Source: an archaeon (GTDB taxonomy: Archaea > Thermoproteota > Thermoprotei_A > Marsarchaeales > Marsarchaeaceae). Taken from it: a stretch of DNA of 64,000 nt. The number at the start of each line of letters is the position of its first letter. Within the stretch, counting starts at the first letter, position 1. The stretch spans positions 1-64,000 of the forward strand of contig JAJYZJ010000001.1 of NCBI GenBank assembly GCA_021800035.1, given 5' to 3'. The position numbers and the translations under genes are program-made. A model generated the notes under the pieces. That model was not told the origin of the DNA, searched no databases, and worked only from the letters and a program-made list of their open reading frames with translations. Below, in pieces: positions 33,351 through 41,771 of the stretch.

Positions 33351-33584
33351 ATGGCAACCGAATCCAAAAAGTATGATTTCAGGGGTATGCAGTGCCCTCT
33401 GCCTGTATTCGAAACAAGCAAAGCCATAAAGCAGATTGAAGTAGGTGAGCAAATACTCGTGCTCGCAAACGACCCCGCGGCTCAGCCGGACTTGGAAGCC
33501 TGGTCCAAGCGAACAGGCCACCAACTCATAAGCGTAAATGACAGAGGAGACTACAAGGAATTTCTCATTAAGCGCACCCACTGA
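33351..33584 (+). CDS. tusA: TusA sulfur carrier protein
   Basis: The product has 77 residues. KYDFRGMQCPLPVFETSKAI contains the Cys-Pro-x-Pro signature (Cys15), and the rest matches the two-layer alpha/beta TusA fold, ending EFLIKRTH. It delivers sulfane sulfur within the DsrE/sHdr pathway. ATG 33351 is chosen as the usual start just before the first strand. Confidence 0.93.
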   Translation: MATESKKYDFRGMQCPLPVFETSKAIKQIEVGEQILVLANDPAAQPDLEAWSKRTGHQLISVNDRGDYKEFLIKRTH

Positions 33585-34727
33585 GTTCATACGACACACA
33601 CGGCATGCTGCACACCCCTTACGCACAACCGGGGAAGTCCAGCGTACAGTAACCAAGATTTTACGTGAACCCTGAACCCGCTTACGGCTCTAGCGCAGGA
33701 CCGTGTGTTACGTTCAGACATTCGTAAACTCCTGGGCCCGACTATGCACGGGATGTCTCGGATGTGCATGGTCTCGTAATGGCAAACGATGTAAAGGAAG
33801 AGATGGCCGACATAAGGGGGCGAGTTCTGTCCAACCCCGGGGATGACAAATTCGAAAAGAATGAAGAAGATGGCTGCGAGCCAAACCCTTGCTCTAGATC
33901 ACAGACCATCAACCCGCGGTGAAGGTTATGCTGCCCGCTCATGGAAGAGTCTGGGCCACTCGATATCATTCAAACTAGGGACACATTCAGGGTTTCAATA
34001 ACAAAAAGGATGAGTTTTTTGTGGCCTTTAATGGCACTTCAGCTATCCAACTCAACTAGCTTCACCTTTGATTACCTAGTGTTCGCTGTGAGTGGATTCG
34101 TGTTCGGATGAGTGGCTCATGGGCGGAACTACAGCTTGGTAAACGCCATGACCGCGCTGTTCACCACGAAAACCTATGACATGTTCGGAAGACTGACGTC
34201 TCGCTTTGGATAATCCCCGTTGGTAGCCGGTATAATTGTGGTGGAGGGGGTTGCTCCAGCAGTTGACCAGTATCATTACAACTACTTCGGGGAAAGAGGT
34301 AAAGGGGTGGTACGTCGCGGTGGGCGCGTTCGAATTCGGGTTCTTGCCCGCTTCCCTGAGGCCCGGGTCCGCTGTTGATGCCACCAGTCTTACAGTGTCT
34401 TCGAGATGCTGCATTAGCCCTCTTTTCCCCCTGCCTGTTACCGTCAAGGTCGAAGTAGATTTTCGTCACAAGTCTCGACAGTGGGAAAAATAACTCGGCT
34501 CCCCCGTCCGTGGGTGAAGTAAATAGAATCAAGAGTAGATGTCTGAACACGCCCAGCCCAGGATGGGATTCACTACTGCAATTTTGAGCGCACATCAATG
34601 CTGGGGTTTGCCGAAGGCATTTTCTGCTATGGCATTTTTCGCACCCTGGAAACGCATGCGCACATGCTACGTCTGGCTTCCTTAAGTTTTCAGGGAAGCT
34701 GGATACGGGTTTGAATTCGTTTGTGTG
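33585..34727. other. Decayed stretch with short broken reading frames
   Basis: No intact gene is supported. A 47-codon frame (33779-33922) reads MANDVKEEMADIRGR and then loses sense. A longer frame with stops is listed separately. The stretch follows tusA and separates the sulfur locus from the protease gene. Confidence 0.5.
34010..34330 (+). pseudogene. Decayed membrane-protein gene
   Basis: One frame reads as membrane-like protein (FTFDYLVFAVSGFVFG, then NAMTALFTTKTYDMFGRLTSRFG, then SPLVAGIIVVEG) but is broken by TGA at 34109 and by a TAA after RFG. The GRLTSRFG loop is reminiscent of major-facilitator transporters, but the evidence is thin. Confidence 0.3.
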
Positions 34728-36317
34728 TCATTTTGGCTGCACCTGTTGAGATAGCGACGCGGCAATTTTGACCCCGTCCGGACTCCCCCACCCAGAACAG
34801 GCGTCCCAACCCGGGGCAGCCGTATATGCCCCATTATTGCCGCTTGTTATGTCATGGAACACGCCTCGCTTTGCTAGCTGGCTGTACAGGACCGGATTCA
34901 CGCATCCGAGCCTTTTACCCAGTTTCTGGTTCAAGAGGGCTACTAATCCCGCCCAGAGCGGAGCGGCTGCGCTTGTTCCGCCGATAGTCATGCTCCTTCC
35001 GTCTACTTGGACCAAGTAGCCTGTGGCGGGGTCGGCGTCCGCGCAGGTATCGGGCACTCCCCTGCCGGTATGACCGCCTGGATTGGCGGAGGGCGGAACT
35101 TTTGCATTTGCTTGCCAGCCGGGAAGGGGAAAGACATCGCTCACTCCTCCCCCAGTTGCACCGTCCTCCGGCTGATCGTTCCAGACTACTTCGGCGGTTA
35201 TAGCCCCACCCATCGATTCGAGGCGTGTGCCGCCACAACCTAGGACATAGGGCGACGATGCAGGAAAATCCACGTGTGCCAGTCCGTCCGAAATGCCGTC
35301 GGATGAGCCATTGTCGCCAGCTGCGGCACACACAGTGACGCCGAGGAGGGAAGCATCCTCAAATGCCTGATTTAGAGCTTGAATCCCCTGAGGGCTCCAG
35401 TTTGCTTCGGCTTCACCCCAGCTGATTGAAATCACGGAAGGGTCGTTCTGGGCGTCGTGTATAGCGGTGGACACGGCATCCACAAAACCCTGTTCTGTGT
35501 TCGGAGCGAAATAGACTGCTATCCTTCCCCCAGGGGCTACGCTTCCTGCGATTTCTATGTCTAGGTCAACTTCTGCGTCCGGCCCGTTGGGGTTGCCGGT
35601 GGGTGCGTTTGCCCCTCCGTCTACTGAAACGGGGGTGACGCTTGGCGTAGGTAGGCCGAGATTTTCGAAAAAGCGCTCTAGGTCTGAGGGTGAATAGCCT
35701 CCCCCAAGCTCAATTATCCCGATGCACTCTCCTCTTCCGTTCGCGCCGCTAGGGAAGTGGTAGAGTCCTGCGACCGTTGTGGGAAGGTAAGCCTGCAGAC
35801 CTGCGCCAGTGAGAACGATTCGCATGTGCGGCTTGGCCTGAATACGAGTGTCCAGCCCCAGAACGGCGACCACCTCGGCTGCAAGCCTTTTTGGAAGGAG
35901 AATCGGGCCCTCGTGACTCCTGTACTCTCCGTTCGGGTGCGAATACATCATGAGATTTATTCCGAATGCGCGGTTAAACTGGCCGACATTGCCCCTGAGA
36001 ATTACGCTCCGCCTTCCAAGATCCTGACCTTCGAGCATGAGCCCATTCTTTGTGGCGAAAGACCTTACTGCGGCCACATCGGCAGGCGAAGCGCCTCTTT
36101 CTTTCTCAAGTTCCTCCCTCGCCAGATATGTTCTTTCGTGGGGTAATCGCGAATTCAGTGCATCTATAGACGGGAGCGCGCCCTTCGCCCGGCGGGGTCG
36201 CAGGACAAGGGTAACGGTGATCTCTTCTGATTGTTCTGCATTGCGCGATGGCGTGGCCCCAGGCAACCTTTCGCGGGCGCTGCCGGGCAACGGAACGAGC
36301 TCTTCCGGACGTGGCAT
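34728..36317 (-). CDS. Sedolisin (kumamolisin-like) pro-protease
   Basis: The product has 529 residues. Residues 30-165 are an S53 propeptide. The catalytic domain carries the Glu-Asp-Ser set: Glu249 and Asp253 (DAEVDLDIE) and Ser449 (GGTSAAAPLWAG), with the oxyanion Asp335 (AAGDNGSSDG). The calcium loop appears near the end as SGWGSPDG. Enzymes of this family work at acidic pH. No classical signal peptide is seen, which is common for kumamolisins. The ATG at 36317 is the first start. Confidence 0.93.
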   Translation of the reverse strand: MPRPEELVPLPGSARERLPGATPSRNAEQSEEITVTLVLRPRRAKGALPSIDALNSRLPHERTYLAREELEKERGASPADVAAVRSFATKNGLMLEGQDLGRRSVILRGNVGQFNRAFGINLMMYSHPNGEYRSHEGPILLPKRLAAEVVAVLGLDTRIQAKPHMRIVLTGAGLQAYLPTTVAGLYHFPSGANGRGECIGIIELGGGYSPSDLERFFENLGLPTPSVTPVSVDGGANAPTGNPNGPDAEVDLDIEIAGSVAPGGRIAVYFAPNTEQGFVDAVSTAIHDAQNDPSVISISWGEAEANWSPQGIQALNQAFEDASLLGVTVCAAAGDNGSSDGISDGLAHVDFPASSPYVLGCGGTRLESMGGAITAEVVWNDQPEDGATGGGVSDVFPLPGWQANAKVPPSANPGGHTGRGVPDTCADADPATGYLVQVDGRSMTIGGTSAAAPLWAGLVALLNQKLGKRLGCVNPVLYSQLAKRGVFHDITSGNNGAYTAAPGWDACSGWGSPDGVKIAASLSQQVQPK

Positions 36318-36873
36318 GAGTCATTCCAGCCCTTAAAAATCATAAAGCTTTCCGCGGCCCGTGTTCTGCAAAATCAAGAACTCAGCCCGATCACGGCAAT
36401 GGCGATTAACTGCACCCGAGCCAATAACGGAGAGTGGTTGTCCGGAAGACCGGGAATCTGACTCGTGAACAGTTTATGGACTGTCGGGACCTTTTGTTCG
36501 CAATGCAAGCGTTAGCGGCGTGTAGGCAACATGGCCGGGATTGCGTTTCAGGAGTTGTCTCTGATTTTCGGGCCCAGGTTAATACGTAATTTCTACAGAA
36601 TCACGCTGCTATTCGTTTGAGTAATGGCTGGACTCTTGAATCCATCCGTATTATGCCTCGGTAACAGCGCCGTAATGCGGACTACTTCTGCGAAGGGCCT
36701 GGGGAAGTACGCGGGAAGACTGCGGTCCCTGCAGAGGGACGGATACGCATTTCTCTTGAGATACACATACGGGTCAGCGAGAGCGAAACAATACAAGTCT
36801 CGACCTAAGTAATGAACACGTAAGGAACAATGACTTTCGACTTTAATGCTCCAGATAGCCATTACGCCAGGGG
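36318..36873. other. Gene-free stretch
   Basis: I see no supported gene. Short frames are basic and serine-rich without family resemblance. Confidence 0.45.
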
Positions 36874-37164
36874 CTATGTGGAAGGGTACTTGGGTGGCCT
36901 GACCGAATAGTCAAAACTGACTGGCCACTCTCTCAATTCGAACGTGACGAGTCCCTGCTTTACGTATGGATCCTTTTCCGCTAGTTCGCGTGCTTCGTTT
37001 ACTGAGGTTGTGTTCCAGAGAATCATAGCACCTTTCGCATCGGCGAATCGTCCGGCCATGAGAAGCTTGCCTTGGTCGCCCAGCTTGCGCAGAAAGTCCC
37101 TGTGCTGCCTACCGACTTCTTCCTCTGGTAGCTTAAGGTACACAGTTGTTTCGCATATAATCAT
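36874..37164 (-). CDS. YciI-like protein
   Basis: The product has 96 residues and the dimeric alpha-beta barrel pattern of YciI/muconolactone-isomerase relatives. The helix with HRDFLRKLGDQGKLLMAGRF supplies the conserved His and Gly-rich turn. ILWNTTSVNEARELAEKDPYVKQGLVTFEL matches the second half including the Asp-Pro. Biochemical role in the family is poorly defined. Confidence 0.8.
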   Translation of the reverse strand: MIICETTVYLKLPEEEVGRQHRDFLRKLGDQGKLLMAGRFADAKGAMILWNTTSVNEARELAEKDPYVKQGLVTFELREWPVSFDYSVRPPKYPST

Positions 37165-37579
37165 GTTACTCTAATTTGCCGAGCGGTCCAGGCACTTAAG
37201 CAGAGTCGCTTTTGCTGAGCGAATAAGCATACTTAAGCTACGCAAGTGTGTAAGACATTAAGCAGAGTTTGATTTCAAGGGATGTAGGGACTTTTTGGGG
37301 CACAACTCGAGCGATTCTCTTCAGTGAGTAAAATTGTCGGTGCAGAGATCATATCGCAGGAGCAGTCGAATATGCCGGTCGACATTCGGGCCGGGTGTGA
37401 TCATGACCGCCGGGTTCAACTCTGCAGGTAGTGGCGTCACTCCGCCAAACTAAGGCATTGTGAAAGTTCTGGAAGAGGCTTGGTGAACGCATCGCCTTCT
37501 AAATATCCTATTGGGGCGCGCGCTATGATTTCAGGCGTTGTAAGAAGTGGCTGTCAGCGTAACAGAGTAATTGCCTCAT
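37165..37579. other. Gene-free stretch
   Basis: No supported gene seen. It contains several AT-rich stretches that could be promoters for the YciI gene on the minus strand. Confidence 0.45.
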
Positions 37580-38107
37580 TTATGATGTCGCCAGACCTAC
37601 ACTTTTTATAAGTCTCTTGTGCGAGTCATCATCGATCCATTCTACTTTGAGGTAATCAATAATTTCCTTGTTGCTCATCCCTATGCGCTGGGCCTCCTTT
37701 ACCGTGTGAGAGTATGCCTCTATTTCAATCGGGCTGTCGACATACTCGAATTCTGCGCTGAAAAGCTCCCTGCCATCCATAAATTGCTTTACATGGTAGA
37801 GCTCGTGTACTATGTCAAGATAGAGAACTCTGAAATCACTTTTACTCAGGTGATATGAGCTCACCATTAGGTGGCCGTCCACATCGCTTACTCCCATGTA
37901 GCCAAATTTGGATGAAAAAAACTCCACTTTGAGGTTCCGTAGAACTTCTCCCGTTTTATCTCCGAAAATGGACTTTACCGCTTCCACGTTGTCGAACCCT
38001 ATGAAGTAGTCGGTAAAAGGAAACAGTACTGTCTTGGCATTTCGGTTAATTCTGACGCCCAGCACCTTTGATGCTTGAGAATCATCCCCAGCTGCCTCCC
38101 TGTTCAT
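37580..38107 (-). CDS. Putative small HExxH metalloprotease-like protein
   Basis: The product has 175 residues. LDIVHELYHVKQFMDG gives a zinc-binding His101-Glu102-x-x-His105, and SPIEIEAYSHT downstream offers Glu128 or Glu130 as third ligand, the gluzincin or minigluzincin pattern. No signal peptide or membrane segment, so it is likely cytoplasmic. No named family recognised. It stands alone. Confidence 0.6.
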   Translation of the reverse strand: MNREAAGDDSQASKVLGVRINRNAKTVLFPFTDYFIGFDNVEAVKSIFGDKTGEVLRNLKVEFFSSKFGYMGVSDVDGHLMVSSYHLSKSDFRVLYLDIVHELYHVKQFMDGRELFSAEFEYVDSPIEIEAYSHTVKEAQRIGMSNKEIIDYLKVEWIDDDSHKRLIKSVGLATS

Positions 38108-38247
38108 CCTTAATTCACGTTTGCAGAAGGAGGTTTAGGTAATCATAAGCAGTTCGGACTGCGATTGACCGCTCAACTCTACGCGCGTCCCGCCAAATGG
38201 ATGTATCCATGCAGATGCAGCTCTATGGGGTGCATCCTGAGTCAAAA

Positions 38248-38877
38248 TCATTCCTTCAAGTAGAGTTCCCTGACCTTACGCACTTCCTCCTCAGACAAGG
38301 CGGAAATTTTTCCCAGTTGGTTCATCGCTAAGTAGATTTTGGCCGCTTCCTCGAGCACCTCCAAGCGCGAAGCTGCCTCATGGAGATCCTTTCCGAGTGC
38401 GAAGAAGCCGTGATTCCGGATTCCCACGACGTTAGCTCGCTTTAATGAGCTCGAAACGGCTTCGGCCCCTAGTTTGCCCGGAGGAGAAAAGTTTACGATT
38501 TCCACGTTTCCCACGAGGACCGTTTGCTCCGGCGTAATCGAGGGTATCGCTCCGGTGGCGGAGGCTAGCGCAACTGCTATAGGGGGATGGGCGTGAACGA
38601 CTGCTCCGATCTCTTTTCTCAGTCTGTAGCACTCAATATGCGTAGGCAGCTCACTTGAGGGCTGGCCGGGTCCGACAACTTTCCCATCCAGCGTGACCCT
38701 AACCAGGTCTCCTTCAGCGATTCCGCCCTTGAAGTAGCCAGATGGGGTGATCAGAATGTTATTTTCAGAAGAGACTAGGACGCTTGCGTTCCCGCCAACT
38801 CCGGAGATAAGACCCCTCTGGTAAAGCCTGTGCATGGCTGCAGCCAGTTCATTTCGGGTCTCCTTGAAGGCGCTCAT
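38248..38877 (-). CDS. Class II aldolase (L-fuculose-phosphate aldolase-like)
   Basis: The product has 209 residues. Motifs of the class II aldolase/adducin family are present: SGVGGNASV, ITPSGYFKG, SELPTHIECYRLR, AVVHAHPPIA with two zinc histidines, and VGIRNHGFFALG with the third. ATG 38877 is chosen because the family starts at the first helix; the longer frame to 38952 is not conserved-looking. The substrate may be a fuculose, ribulose or methylthioribulose phosphate. No pathway partners nearby. Confidence 0.88.
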   Translation of the reverse strand: MSAFKETRNELAAAMHRLYQRGLISGVGGNASVLVSSENNILITPSGYFKGGIAEGDLVRVTLDGKVVGPGQPSSELPTHIECYRLRKEIGAVVHAHPPIAVALASATGAIPSITPEQTVLVGNVEIVNFSPPGKLGAEAVSSSLKRANVVGIRNHGFFALGKDLHEAASRLEVLEEAAKIYLAMNQLGKISALSEEEVRKVRELYLKE

Positions 38878-39067
38878 ATCTTGAGTCTCCCGCTCCCTTG
38901 TCGATATAAGCCAGAAGTAGACGCGACTAATTTTAGCGGCTCTATCTCCCACTCTTCACGGTAAAACAGTTTTTGGCGTGAGACCCTGCCAGGCGTCGAT
39001 GCCCTCTCCCGATCTACTGAGCCATGCGTGCAAAAGTCCCGGCCTTCGAATCGGACTATCGAATGCA

Positions 39068-39079
39068 ATATATTTAAAT
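39068..39079 (+). promoter_or_regulatory. TATA box of the PadR/ABC operon
   Basis: ATATATTTAAAT lies 22-33 nt before the GTG at 39101, consistent with a leaderless transcript. Confidence 0.65.
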
Positions 39080-39100
39080 GATGCTGTATAGCTGCCAAGA

Positions 39101-39685
39101 GTGATAATGCAAGTTCATAGCAATCCGGAAAGACGCACCTCATTCTTCTTCAGACCTCAGGGTGTGCCCCGCGGATTTCTGATTTACTATTTACTACACC
39201 GGATTTCCAAAGGTCCAGTTTACGGCTATGAGCTGCTGCAGGGAATCGAGAAATGTACAGATGGCGCGTGGGCCCCTGGGCCAGGCTCGATTTATCCCCT
39301 CCTTAGAAGGCTCAAGCATGGGGGGCTAGTGCGCGCACGGGCCGAAAGGCGAGGACGCACCAGGCACTGGGTATATAGCCTGACGCCTCGCGGAGAAGCG
39401 AAACTCAAGGCTGCCATGGAGGAGTTCCCGCTGATGGCAAGGAAGGCAAACAGTGTGAGAAGGCTCTGGATGGAGATGATACCAGCTTCAGAGCTTCCGA
39501 ATGCGTTTCTTTTGTCAGCGAGGACGCAATTTGCGATGGCAAAGGAACTCTTCGACCTCAAGTCTGGGGAGCTGGATGCTGCGGTCGCGCTGAGGACCCT
39601 CAAACAGTATGCCATCGAGCTTGAGGCCCAGATGGATTGGGTGACGAAGAAGACCCTGGAGGGAGGCCGGCTGAAGGCGGTATAG
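39101..39685 (+). CDS. PadR-family transcription regulator
   Basis: The product has 194 residues. LIYYLLHRISKGPVYGYEL and GSIYPLLRRLKHGGLV are the winged-helix PadR signature, followed by a wing (RRGRTRHWVYSLTPRGEAKL) and a C-terminal dimer helix. It heads an operon with an ABC exporter and probably controls it. GTG 39101 or ATG 39107. Confidence 0.88.
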   Translation: MIMQVHSNPERRTSFFFRPQGVPRGFLIYYLLHRISKGPVYGYELLQGIEKCTDGAWAPGPGSIYPLLRRLKHGGLVRARAERRGRTRHWVYSLTPRGEAKLKAAMEEFPLMARKANSVRRLWMEMIPASELPNAFLLSARTQFAMAKELFDLKSGELDAAVALRTLKQYAIELEAQMDWVTKKTLEGGRLKAV

Positions 39686-39694
39686 GTGATTTAA

Positions 39695-40729
39695 TTGAGT
39701 CAAACTGCAAAAATGACAGAGAAAGTTGAAACACCAGTGATAGTCAAGGTTGAGGGGCTGTCAAAAACATTCGGGAACTTAAAGGCCGTTGACGGAATTT
39801 CGTTCGAAGTCAAGACTGGCGAAATATTCGGGTTTCTCGGACCGAATGGGGCGGGAAAGACTACCACCATCAATATGCTCACTACTTTGCTCAGGCCCTC
39901 GGGAGGCAGCGCAGAAATCTGCGGGCTCGACATACTAAAGCACCCCAACGAAGTGAGGCGCTCGGTCGGCGTCGTGCCACAGGAGTATACCGCCGACGAG
40001 GACCTTACCGGAATCCAGAACATAATTCTTTGCGGCGATCTCTATGGCATACCGAGAAACGAATCGAAGCCTCATGCGATCGAGCTCCTGAAGCTTGTTG
40101 GGCTTGAGGAAGCCGCAAACAGAAAAGTAAGCACCTATTCCGGAGGGATGAGGAGGAGGCTTGAGCTCGCCTCCGGCCTGATTAACTATCCGAAGTTGTT
40201 GTTTCTCGACGAGCCGACGCTCGGCCTCGACGTCCAGACACGCACAGCGGTCTGGGATTACATCAGGATGCTGAAAGAAGAATATCACATGACACTTTTC
40301 CTGACCACCCATTACCTCGAAGAAGCAGATTCGCTTTGTGACAGGATAGCGATTATAGATCACGGTCATATTGTGAAAATTGGCACTCCTGCGGATCTTA
40401 AGGCGAGTATCGGGGGAGACGTGATTGTTGTAGGCGTGGTCGAAAAGGAGCCGGACATATCAGCAAAGATTGCCGAGCTTAAACTCGTGAAGGACGTAAA
40501 GAAGAGCGACAACCAGTACAGGGTAAAAGCAGAGAATGGCGAGGAAGCATCGATTCAGCTCATCGATATGATCAGGTCTTCAGGATTGCATGTCACGAAG
40601 ATATCGCTCACAAAACCCACTCTTGACGAGGTATATCTGGAGTATACAGGAAGGAGTCTGAGAGATGAAGAAACAGACAGGATGTCAATGATGAGCCAGC
40701 GCATCACGATGATGCGCGCGCGCAGGTGA
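39695..40729 (+). CDS. ABC exporter ATP-binding protein
   Basis: The product has 344 residues. Walker A is GPNGAGKTTT, signature YSGGMRRRLE, Walker B LLFLDEPTLGLD, H-loop TTHYLEEAD. A DrrA/NatA-like C-terminal domain follows. TTG start just after the padR gene. With PadR control, export of a drug-like or lipophilic compound is likely. Confidence 0.93.
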   Translation: MSQTAKMTEKVETPVIVKVEGLSKTFGNLKAVDGISFEVKTGEIFGFLGPNGAGKTTTINMLTTLLRPSGGSAEICGLDILKHPNEVRRSVGVVPQEYTADEDLTGIQNIILCGDLYGIPRNESKPHAIELLKLVGLEEAANRKVSTYSGGMRRRLELASGLINYPKLLFLDEPTLGLDVQTRTAVWDYIRMLKEEYHMTLFLTTHYLEEADSLCDRIAIIDHGHIVKIGTPADLKASIGGDVIVVGVVEKEPDISAKIAELKLVKDVKKSDNQYRVKAENGEEASIQLIDMIRSSGLHVTKISLTKPTLDEVYLEYTGRSLRDEETDRMSMMSQRITMMRARR

Positions 40730-40747
40730 CGTGGAGGAGAAGAAAAA

Positions 40748-41683
40748 TTGGTCGAAGAAAAAGTCGTTAATGCCGTGATAACAACTCAGGAAGAAATACA
40801 GCAAATTGAAGAATCCAAAGAAAGAGAAAGGACATTTCGCGCAGCGCCAAAGCTGAACAAGAGCCCCCTCCATGGGCTCTGGGCGCTTACTAACAGAGAC
40901 TTGATAAAATGGTATAAGAATCCCATACAGCTTCTGATTTCGCTGATCCAGCCAGTGATCTGGCTGGGCATTTTCGGAAAGGCGCTTAACTTTGGTTCGT
41001 TCATTTCGAGCCAGCCAGGTATAACTTCCGCGCAAATTACGCAGGATTATCTCAGAATCTTCGGAACGACAAGCTACTTTTCCTTTCTATCGACTGGAAT
41101 GCTCGCTTTCATTATCTTGTTCACTTCGGCTTTCGCCGGAATGTCAGTCGTCTGGGACAAGAGGTTCGGGTTCATGAACAAGGCTCTGAGCACGCCAGTG
41201 GGTCGCAGCTCGATTGTGACTGGTAAGGTTCTGCAGAGCGTGATTAGATCGCTCATTCAAGCCGCGATAGTGCTCGTGATCGCCGTCGCGCTCGGGATGG
41301 ACACTTCGCACTTAGGAGTGCTCTCCATCGCTGGCTCGTTCACCATACTGTTTCTGATGTCGTTCGGGCTTTCTTCTCTCTTTGTGATGCTTGCACTGAG
41401 GTCGAGCGACTGGCAGACCCAGATGGCCATCATAAACTTGCTAAATCTGCCGCTGATATTTGCGAGCAACGCCATGCTTCCGGTTACGATTATGCCCGGC
41501 TGGCTACAGACAGTGGTAAAGCTGAATCCTGTGAGCTATGCAAACGACGCTACAAGACAGCTGCTACTAGGTTCGACTGTCAGGCTTGCGCCGCTCTGGA
41601 TGGACTTTGGAATACTAGTTGCATTCGCCGTGCTTCTTTCGAGTCTTGGTATCGTTCTATCTTGGCGACTGCTTACAAAGTAG
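40748..41683 (+). CDS. ABC-2 type exporter permease
   Basis: The product has 311 residues. After a 45-residue charged N-terminus there are six hydrophobic segments, with the ABC-2 family pattern including NLLNLPLIFASNAMLPV before the last extracellular loop. A good GGAGGA site precedes the TTG start. It partners the ATPase 18 bases upstream. Confidence 0.9.
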   Translation: MVEEKVVNAVITTQEEIQQIEESKERERTFRAAPKLNKSPLHGLWALTNRDLIKWYKNPIQLLISLIQPVIWLGIFGKALNFGSFISSQPGITSAQITQDYLRIFGTTSYFSFLSTGMLAFIILFTSAFAGMSVVWDKRFGFMNKALSTPVGRSSIVTGKVLQSVIRSLIQAAIVLVIAVALGMDTSHLGVLSIAGSFTILFLMSFGLSSLFVMLALRSSDWQTQMAIINLLNLPLIFASNAMLPVTIMPGWLQTVVKLNPVSYANDATRQLLLGSTVRLAPLWMDFGILVAFAVLLSSLGIVLSWRLLTK

Positions 41684-41771
41684 AGTCCTGAAGACGCCTT
41701 CCCTAGCAGGCTCGCTTTCACTGGAACTCACGTCAGTGGTCGACTTCTGAAGTGGAGAGCGCGAAGACCCA

